5,984 nt of DNA, from NCBI GenBank assembly GCA_030433055.1, contig JAUILJ010000543.1:1-5984 (forward strand), in the 5' to 3' direction. This document shows, one piece after another, positions 1-5,177 of this stretch (position 1 is its first letter; each line of letters starts with the position of its first letter). The notes beneath the pieces were generated by a model. That model made no database searches. It worked only from the letters and a program-made list of their open reading frames with translations, and was not told the DNA's origin. The DNA comes from Polyangia bacterium. GTDB taxonomy: Bacteria; Myxococcota_A; Polyangia; Polyangiales; Polyangiaceae. The translations under genes were made by a program, and so were the position numbers.

Positions 1-1275
1 CTCAACCAGCGCTCCCCGCGAGTGATGTGCGTGCTGCGGCCCTTGAAGTTGATCCTCTCGAACTTTGACGAAGTCGTGGGGAAACGCGAGGAGCTGGAGG
101 CACCCTATTATCCGCCCGACGTAGGCCGCCCGGGCTCCCGCAAGGTGCCGCTCTCCAAGGAGCTGTGGATCGAGGCCGAAGACTTCGCCGAGGAGCCGCC
201 GCCCAAGTGGCACCGCTTGGCACCGGGCGCTTCAGTACGGCTCAGGTACGGATACGTGATCACCTGCGATTTCCCCGTGGTCGACGAGAGCGGCAAGCTG
301 GTTGAAGTCGTCGCCCGTCTGCACACGCCCGAAGAAGCCGCGAAGATGAAGGTCAAGGGCACCATCCACTGGGTGAGCGCGGAGGACGCGGTCGACTGTG
401 AGGTGCGCCTCTACGACCGGCTGTTCTCGGTGCCTGAGCCTGACGCGCTGCCCGAGGGCGTGGACTTCATCACCACCCTGAACCCGAAGAGCCTCGAGGT
501 GCTCGAGGGCTGCAAGCTGGAGCCCGCAGCTCTGCAGGAGGGCCTGACGCGAGTTCAGTTCGAGCGTCATGGATTTTTCTATGCGGATTTAGACTCGAAG
601 CCCGACGCGTTGGTCTTCAACCGCACGGTGTCGTTGAAGGACAGCTGGGCAAAGCAGACCCAGCCAAAGCAACCTGCGCCCGAACGCCGCCGGGCCCAGC
701 CCAAAGCAGCCCAAGCGGCTCAAGTGCACAAGCCTGTCGAGCTCGACGCAGCAGCGCAGATGCTCGTGACCGTACACGGCCTCTCACCCCACGAAGCAAA
801 TGTGGTGAGCGGGGATCCGCGCCTGGGGAAGCTCCTGGTCGGCGTGGATGGCATGGACGGCGACGTGAAGGCGGTCACCCGCTGGCTGGTGAACGACGTG
901 GCCTCGTTCCTCAAGGGCCACGACGGGGAGCCTCCGTTCGGCGCCGCGGAGTTGGTCGAGCTGGTGCAGCTCCAGGCGGCCGGTACGCTGTCCAGCCGCC
1001 TGGCCAAGGACGTGTTCGCAGAGCTGTGCAAGACCGGAGACTCTCCAAAGGACATCGTCGAGCGCCTCGGCGGCGGTCAGATCGACGACGAAGCTCAGCT
1101 CGCTGAGGTGATTCGCAAGGTGCTCAGCGACAATCCCGATCACGTCAAGCGCTACCGTGCAGGCAACCAGAACCTTATCGGGGCGTTCGTTGGCCAGGTG
1201 ATGCGCGCCACGGGTGGCAAGGCCAACCCAAAGCTGGTCAATGAGCTGCTGCGCCGCGAGCTGAACGCGAACTGA
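1..1275 (+). CDS. glnS: Glutaminyl-tRNA synthetase, C-terminal part with appended GatB/YqeY domain (5' end outside window)
   Basis: GlnRS charges tRNA-Gln with glutamine in the cytoplasm. The reading frame is open from base 1, so the catalytic Rossmann fold (with the HIGH and KMSKS signatures) lies upstream of the window. Visible residues 1-217 match the two-beta-barrel anticodon-binding domain. The frame begins LNQRSPRVM, like LNENAPRAM in E. coli GlnRS. It also has VRLR with a preceding RL (about 72-82), VKGTIHWVSA (118-127), RLYDRLFSVP (136-145) and FNRTV (206-210). Residues about 218-247 are a Q/P/K/A-rich linker. Residues about 250-424 match the GatB/YqeY tRNA-binding module: a GTLSSRLAKDVF helix, NPDHVKRYRAG, GQVMRATGGKANP and VNELLRREL at the very end. 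GlnRS with a YqeY tail is known from Deinococcus, where the tail helps tRNA-Gln binding. The GTG at 22 is internal, not a start. The gene is followed after 4 bp by a GNAT gene. Confidence 0.96.
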   Translation, partial: LNQRSPRVMCVLRPLKLILSNFDEVVGKREELEAPYYPPDVGRPGSRKVPLSKELWIEAEDFAEEPPPKWHRLAPGASVRLRYGYVITCDFPVVDESGKLVEVVARLHTPEEAAKMKVKGTIHWVSAEDAVDCEVRLYDRLFSVPEPDALPEGVDFITTLNPKSLEVLEGCKLEPAALQEGLTRVQFERHGFFYADLDSKPDALVFNRTVSLKDSWAKQTQPKQPAPERRRAQPKAAQAAQVHKPVELDAAAQMLVTVHGLSPHEANVVSGDPRLGKLLVGVDGMDGDVKAVTRWLVNDVASFLKGHDGEPPFGAAELVELVQLQAAGTLSSRLAKDVFAELCKTGDSPKDIVERLGGGQIDDEAQLAEVIRKVLSDNPDHVKRYRAGNQNLIGAFVGQVMRATGGKANPKLVNELLRRELNAN

Positions 1276-1279
1276 GCCG

Positions 1280-1747
1280 ATGAGTGCCTCGGGTGTTGCT
1301 GCCATCTCTTGCCGTGAGGCAACGGAAGTGGACTTGCCCGAGGTGCTGCGGCTCTACGCCCAGCCCGAGCTCGACGATGGCAAGACGTTGCCTCTCGTCG
1401 AAGCCGAGCGCGTCTTCCAGCGCATGCGCTCCTATCCGGACTACTCGGTATTCGTGGCGTGCGACGGCGAAGCGATAGTCGGCACCTTCGCGCTGCTCAT
1501 CATGGACAACCTGGCATACATGGCGGCGCCATCGGCGGTGATCGAAGACGTCGCGGTGGACCCGACGCGCCATGGAGAAGGCATCGGCCAGGTCATGATG
1601 CGATTCGCCCTCGATGTGTGTCGCCAAAAGGGCTGCTACAAGGCCATCCTCTCATCCAACTCGAAGCGCACCAGAGCGCACGCTTTCTACGAGCAGCTCG
1701 GCTTTGAGCGCGACGGCTACGCTTTCCGCGTGGATCTAAAAAGCTAG
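1280..1747 (+). CDS. GNAT-family N-acetyltransferase
   Basis: This 155-residue protein has the length of a single-domain GNAT enzyme, which transfers acetyl from acetyl-CoA to an amine in the cytoplasm. The N-terminal strand ISCREATEVDLPEVLRLY (9-26) is the usual start of the fold. IEDVAVDPTRHGEGIG (88-103) is motif A, the acetyl-CoA pyrophosphate loop; the position normally Gln/Arg is His98, followed by the G-x-G of G101 and G103. GCYKAILSSN (118-127) and AHAFYEQLGFERDGY (133-147) are motif B, with the Tyr (Y137) that often acts as general acid. The pattern resembles small GNATs of the GNA1/PhnO-like type, but the acceptor cannot be read from the sequence. The ATG lies 4 bp after the glnS stop and has no strong Shine-Dalgarno, suggesting translation coupled to glnS. 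The stop overlaps that of the convergent lipoprotein gene. Confidence 0.93.
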   Translation: MSASGVAAISCREATEVDLPEVLRLYAQPELDDGKTLPLVEAERVFQRMRSYPDYSVFVACDGEAIVGTFALLIMDNLAYMAAPSAVIEDVAVDPTRHGEGIGQVMMRFALDVCRQKGCYKAILSSNSKRTRAHAFYEQLGFERDGYAFRVDLKS

Positions 1748-2112
1748 CCTTCAGGGTGGGCCTTCCAGTTCGCGGCTAGGGGGCAGGAAGCCACCTTCTC
1801 GGCGCTGGTCTGCTCGGTGAGCATCTTCGCCTTCTCACTGTTGGAGCGTACGCGCATCAACGTGATGAGCTCGATGGCGTCGGGGTTCGTGATGTGGTCA
1901 CGCATCCAGTCGAGGCGCGCCCCCTCGATGCCGATGGGATCTTCCTCCGCGTCGAGCTTGGCGTGTTGGTCGACGTCGCACATCAGCTGGAGCGCGGTGG
2001 GATAGCTTTGATCCGGCGCGTCCTCCTGGGGTGCGGCGCTCGAGGGACCGCAGCCAATCGAAGCCGTCGAGATCGTGAGGCACAGAGCAAAACACAGCGT
2101 GGGTCGGGCCAT
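1744..2112 (-). CDS. Small predicted lipoprotein of unknown function
   Basis: I do not recognise a named family. From the ATG at 2112 the product has 122 residues: a short basic n-region (MAR), a hydrophobic stretch (about 5-20) and SIGC ending at Cys21, followed by Gly and a Pro/Ser/Ala/Asp-rich stretch. This fits a type II (lipoprotein) signal peptide, although Ser at -3 makes the lipobox imperfect. With no Asp at +2, outer-membrane sorting is plausible. The mature part (about 37-122) is mainly helical in character, with two Cys (C45, C110) that could pair in the periplasm, plus LDWM, HITNP and a CPLAANW end. An upstream in-frame GTG at 2127 would add five residues (MSKPA). Neither start has a clear Shine-Dalgarno; I prefer ATG. 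The gene is on the transporter strand but separated from it by a hairpin, so it is probably its own unit. Its stop shares CTAG with the acetyltransferase stop. Confidence 0.72.
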   Translation of the reverse strand: MARPTLCFALCLTISTASIGCGPSSAAPQEDAPDQSYPTALQLMCDVDQHAKLDAEEDPIGIEGARLDWMRDHITNPDAIELITLMRVRSNSEKAKMLTEQTSAEKVASCPLAANWKAHPEG

Positions 2113-2158
2113 GGCAGGCTTCGACACCGCCGTGTGCCGGAGCTTGGGTGCGATTCAG

Positions 2159-2212
2159 TGATTCTCACCCCCGAACTCGGAGCTGCATCCGCTGGGTTTG
2201 GGGGTGAGATCA
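2159..2212 (-). terminator. Hairpin at the 3' end of the ABC transporter operon (terminator-like, no U-tract)
   Basis: A perfect 10-bp GC-rich inverted repeat, TCTCACCCCC at 2163-2172 and GGGGGTGAGA at 2200-2209, is flanked by a further 3 pairs (TGA 2159-2161 with TCA 2210-2212) after one bulged base at 2162. In the minus-strand transcript the stem begins at the TGA stop of the last transporter gene. The loop is about 27 nt, and the 3' side is followed by CTGAATCGC rather than a run of U. It fits a transcription end or a 3' mRNA-stabilising structure. Because it lies about 50 bp upstream of the lipoprotein start, an operator role is a less likely alternative. Confidence 0.6.
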
Positions 2213-3190
2213 GTCGCGGCCCTCTTCGACGGCGTGACCGGCCACTCGGTGCCCAGCGCCATTGCCCAGCTGGAGCAGCTCGGGGCGCTCCTGAGTGCAG
2301 CGCTCGTTGGCCAGTGGACAGCGCCCAGCAAACGCGCATCCGCGCGGGATGTCCAGCGGCGACGGGACGTCGCCTTCAAGCACGTCAGCGGCGCCGCGGT
2401 CCCGGGGATCGTCGATGGGGATCGCCGCCAGGAGTGCCTTGGAATACGGGTGCCGCACGTCTCTATCCAGGTGCTCTGCCAGCACCTCTTCGACGATGAA
2501 GCCCAGGTACATCACGGCGACGCGATCGCAGAAGTGCTGCACGACCTTGAGGTCATGTGAGATGAACAGGAACGTCAGCCCCAGGGACTCCTTGAGATCG
2601 CTCATCAGGTTGAGCACCTGCGCCTGCACCGAGACATCGAGCGCCGAGACGGGCTCGTCTGCCAGCACGACCTCCGGCTCCACCGAGAGAGCGCGCGCGA
2701 TGCCGAGGCGCTGTCGTTGCCCCCCGGAAAACTCGTGGGGGTACTTGCGGCGAATGTCCTTGCGCAGGCCGCAGCGCTCGAGCAGGTCGTCGATGCGGGC
2801 GCTCACCTGAGCCGGTGGGACGATCTGGTGAAACCTCAGCGCCTCGCCGAGCATGCCCTCCACGGTCATGCGTGGGTTCAGTGACGCATAGGGATCCTGA
2901 AACACGATCTGCATGCGGCGCTTGAACGGGCGCAGCGCCGCGTAGTTCAGCGTTGAGATGTCCTTGCCGTCGAACTCGATGCGACCGGAGGTGGGCTCCA
3001 GGAGGCGCACCAGGACCTTGCCCAGGGTCGACTTGCCGCAGCCGGACTCGCCCACCAGGCCGAAGCTCTCGCCCTTCGCAACCTCGAGGTCGACGCCGTT
3101 CACGGCGTGCACTCGGGCAATCTCGCGGCCGAGGAAGCCCCCGTGCTTCGGGAAGTGCTTGACCACTTGGCGCGCTCTGAGCAACGTCAT
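2210..3190 (-). CDS. Peptide-type ABC importer ATP-binding protein, DppF/OppF family
   Basis: This 326-residue protein is one of the two ATPase subunits that power a Dpp/Opp-type importer from the cytoplasmic face. All nucleotide-binding motifs are intact: Walker A GESGCGKST (47-55, Lys53), Q-loop Gln98 in VFQDP, signature FSGGQRQR (154-161), Walker B VVLADE (174-179, catalytic Glu179), D-loop SALD (182-185) and H-switch His212. RMQIVFQDPYASLNPR is typical of the F subunit. The C-terminal oligopeptide-transporter domain has RHPYSKALL and the cysteine motif C285-x5-C291-x6-C298. The usual fourth cysteine, in a VACH context, is Gly318 here (VAGH). The ATG overlaps the stop of the D subunit by 4 bp (ATGA) and has a good Shine-Dalgarno. 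It is the last gene of the operon. The family is certain; the substrate (peptide, nickel or other) is not determinable. Confidence 0.95.
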   Translation of the reverse strand: MTLLRARQVVKHFPKHGGFLGREIARVHAVNGVDLEVAKGESFGLVGESGCGKSTLGKVLVRLLEPTSGRIEFDGKDISTLNYAALRPFKRRMQIVFQDPYASLNPRMTVEGMLGEALRFHQIVPPAQVSARIDDLLERCGLRKDIRRKYPHEFSGGQRQRLGIARALSVEPEVVLADEPVSALDVSVQAQVLNLMSDLKESLGLTFLFISHDLKVVQHFCDRVAVMYLGFIVEEVLAEHLDRDVRHPYSKALLAAIPIDDPRDRGAADVLEGDVPSPLDIPRGCAFAGRCPLANERCTQERPELLQLGNGAGHRVAGHAVEEGRD

Positions 3191-4266
3191 GGAGAATCCT
3201 TCCGCGGGGAAATGGAATCCGGGGCGGCTCCTCCCGGTGTCGGCACTGGGAAGAAGCAGCGCACGCTCGCTCCGGACTGTTCGTCGGTCGATAGCTCGGG
3301 TTCAGCTTCGCGACAGCGAGCCTGCTCCGCTTCGCTCAGGCTCGTGTGGTGGGCGCAGCGGTCGCGGAAGCGACAACCTGCAGGGAGCCTGCGCAGATCC
3401 GGGACCAAGCCTGGGATGGTCTCCAGGCGCCGTGTGGTGCGGGCGCCGCGCTTCGGGATCGAGCGCAGGAGCGCGGCAGTGTAGGGGTGCCGCGGCTCGT
3501 GAAACAGATCATCCACGGTGGCTTGTTCGACGACGCGCCCCGCGTACATCACCACCACGCGATCGCAGACCTCGGCGATCACGCCGAGGTCATGGGTGAT
3601 GAGCAGGATCGCGGTGCCCAGGCGCTTGCGTAGGTCGAGCATCAGGCGCAGCACTTGCGCCTGAATCGTCACGTCGAGGGCCGTGGTGGGTTCGTCCGCG
3701 ATCAAGAGCTTGGGGTTACATGCCAGGGCCATCGCGATCATCACTCGCTGACGCATGCCGCCTGAGAGCTGATGCGGGTATTCGTCGATGCGGGTCTCTG
3801 GGGAAGGGATACCCACTTGAGTCAGTAGCTCGAGCGCTCGGGCGCGACGCTCGTGCTTGCCGAGGTTTGGCTGATGCAAGATCAGCGCTTCTGCGACCTG
3901 ATCGCCTACGCGGATCACAGGATTCAGTGCCGTCATTGGCTCCTGGAAGATCATCGCGATGTCGTTGCCCCGCACCTTGCGCATCTCGCGCTCGGGGAGC
4001 TTGACCAGATCGCGGCCTCCGAACAGCATTTGCCCAGCGGTGATCTTGCCGGGAGGATCGGGGATGAGGCGCAGGATGCTCTTGCTGGTCACGGTCTTGC
4101 CGCAGCCCGACTCGCCCACCAGCCCGACGACTTCGCCTTCGGCGATCTCGAAGCTCACGTCATCGACGGCGACTAGCTTCCCCGCTTCCGTGGAGAACGT
4201 GGTCTCCAGGTGGGAGATCGTGAGCAACGGTTCGGCGCCCCTGGGCTGCTTGCCGGGAGTGCTCAT
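3187..4266 (-). CDS. Peptide-type ABC importer ATP-binding protein, DppD/OppD family
   Basis: This 359-residue protein is the partner ATPase of the importer. Its motifs are intact: Walker A GESGCGKTV (51-59, Lys57), Q-loop Gln108 in MIFQEPMTALNP (the D-subunit form), signature LSGGMRQR (167-174), Walker B LLIADE (187-192, Glu192), D-loop ALD (196-198) and H-switch His225 in THDLGVIAEVCDRV. The C-terminal domain has RHPYTAALL (259-267) and four cysteines, C298, C304, C318 and C337, where the family's iron-sulphur-type motif sits. C304 to C318 spans 13 residues rather than the usual 6, and about 22 Pro/Ser-rich residues follow C337. The ATG overlaps the permease C stop (ATGA) and has only a weak Shine-Dalgarno, in line with translational coupling. 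Together with the F subunit it should form an asymmetric ATPase pair. Confidence 0.95.
   Translation of the reverse strand: MSTPGKQPRGAEPLLTISHLETTFSTEAGKLVAVDDVSFEIAEGEVVGLVGESGCGKTVTSKSILRLIPDPPGKITAGQMLFGGRDLVKLPEREMRKVRGNDIAMIFQEPMTALNPVIRVGDQVAEALILHQPNLGKHERRARALELLTQVGIPSPETRIDEYPHQLSGGMRQRVMIAMALACNPKLLIADEPTTALDVTIQAQVLRLMLDLRKRLGTAILLITHDLGVIAEVCDRVVVMYAGRVVEQATVDDLFHEPRHPYTAALLRSIPKRGARTTRRLETIPGLVPDLRRLPAGCRFRDRCAHHTSLSEAEQARCREAEPELSTDEQSGASVRCFFPVPTPGGAAPDSISPRKDSP
3197..3203 (-). promoter_or_regulatory. Ribosome binding site of the F-subunit gene
   Basis: On the minus strand GGAAGGA stands 6 nt before the ATG at 3190, inside the end of the D-subunit gene. It supports this start together with the ATGA overlap, and would let ribosomes initiate independently as well as by coupling. 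Confidence 0.65.
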
Positions 4267-5177
4267 AGGCTCTTGGGATCCAGCGCGTCTTGCAGCGCGT
4301 CGGCGAACACGTTGAAGCAGAGCACGAGGCCGAGCATGGCGACCGTGGCGGCCCCAATTTGCCAGTAGTAGCCGTTGATCAGCTCGGCGCGGCTCTGGTT
4401 GATCATCACGCCCCAGCTGGGCTCGCCCTGCACGCCGAGGCCGAGGTAGCTCAGAATGACTTCGCTCTTGATCGCCGCAACGAACAGCAGCGCGAAATAC
4501 ACCAGCACCAAATGCAGCGTGTTCGGCAGCACGTGGAGCAACAGGATGCGCGCGTGGGAGTAGCCCATCGCGCGCGCAGCCTGAACGTAGTCGCTCTCCC
4601 GGAGCTTCAGCACTTCACCGCGCACCACGCGGCACGGACCGACCCAGAACGTCGCGCCGAACGCCACATACACCACGACCAGGCCACGCCCGAGGTCGTT
4701 CTTGGTCACGGCGTAGCTCAGCGCGATCAGCAGCAGCAGGTTCGGGATCGACTGGATGGTGGAGTACAGCCAGACCACGACGGTGTCCGTCGTCTTGCCG
4801 AAGTAGCCGGCGACCGCGCCCAGTAGTGAGCCGATGACGGAGCCGATCAGCGCGGAAACGAAGCCCACGTTGAAGGCGACCTTGGTCGAGTACAGCATGC
4901 GCACGAGGATGCTGCGGCCCTGGCGATCGGTGCCGAGCCAGAGCTTCCAGCTCTCACCCCCGGGAGACTGATAGTTGGTGCCGACGCGATCCGCGAAGTC
5001 GCCGCCGATGATGCCGAGCGCCACCAGCAACGCGATCAGCATGTAGAGGCTGATCACGACCAAGCAGACCATCGCGAAGCGATCGCGGCGCAGCTTGAGG
5101 CTCGGACGTGAACGCCAGACGTCCTGGATGTGCCGCACCAGGGGATTGGTGGAGTCGTTGGCTGCTGCGGTATTCAC
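4263..5177 (-). CDS. Peptide-type ABC importer permease, DppC/OppC family
   Basis: This 304-residue inner-membrane protein is of normal length for the C permease. The N-terminal cytoplasmic region (1-33, ending in basic RRDRF) is the OppC-type N-domain and leads into TM1 (about 35-57). A periplasmic segment ends in LWLGTDRQGRS (79-89), the family's LGTD-x-x-GRD motif with Ser in place of Asp. Further membrane segments lie at about 102-124, 132-157, 163-181, 221-243 and 273-292. The cytoplasmic EAA loop that docks on the ATPases is at about 194-218 (DYVQAARAMG, then HVLPN). YLGLGVQGEPSWG (244-256) is a strongly conserved C-permease signature. The GTG start at 5177 overlaps the permease B stop (GTGA) and has a Shine-Dalgarno 5 nt upstream. 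The stop overlaps the D-subunit start. It should pair with the B permease to form the channel. Confidence 0.94.
   Translation of the reverse strand: MNTAAANDSTNPLVRHIQDVWRSRPSLKLRRDRFAMVCLVVISLYMLIALLVALGIIGGDFADRVGTNYQSPGGESWKLWLGTDRQGRSILVRMLYSTKVAFNVGFVSALIGSVIGSLLGAVAGYFGKTTDTVVVWLYSTIQSIPNLLLLIALSYAVTKNDLGRGLVVVYVAFGATFWVGPCRVVRGEVLKLRESDYVQAARAMGYSHARILLLHVLPNTLHLVLVYFALLFVAAIKSEVILSYLGLGVQGEPSWGVMINQSRAELINGYYWQIGAATVAMLGLVLCFNVFADALQDALDPKSL

Noticed and set aside
22..24. GTG as the start of a free-standing YqeY-like protein
   Set aside because: The codons before it (LNQRSPR) match conserved GlnRS sequence, so the gene continues leftward out of the window.
784..1305. Long minus-strand open frame (173 codons) opposite glnS
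   Set aside because: The opposite plus-strand frame has clear GatB/YqeY homology. Long antisense frames are expected in GC-rich DNA, and this one shows no recognisable domain.
1744..1779. CTAGCC (1744-1749) and GGCTAG (1774-1779) as a terminator hairpin after the acetyltransferase
   Set aside because: The stem is only 6 bp with a 24-nt loop and no U-tract, and it lies in the lipoprotein coding region, so chance is the simpler explanation.
2113..2158. Promoter for the lipoprotein gene in the gap before its start
   Set aside because: I see no convincing -35/-10 pair or Shine-Dalgarno on the minus strand here. A promoter is likely nearby but cannot be supported from sequence alone.
1894..2499. 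Plus-strand open frame (about 201 codons) spanning the lipoprotein gene, the hairpin and the end of the F-subunit gene
   Set aside because: It crosses three unrelated elements, is rich in Arg/Gly/Ala as shadow frames are, and opposes a well-supported ATPase gene.
3568..3591. Perfect 10-bp inverted repeat (GACCTCGGCG / CGCCGAGGTC) with a 4-nt loop inside the D-subunit gene
   Set aside because: It encodes the conserved H-switch segment DLGVIAEV, in which the codons for DLG and AEV happen to be reverse complements when GC-ending codons are used. The protein motif explains it without a regulatory role.
2958..3599. Plus-strand open frame (about 213 codons) opposite the F/D junction
   Set aside because: Its composition (Arg/Ser/Pro-rich) is that of a GC-rich shadow frame, and both minus-strand genes here have full family motifs.
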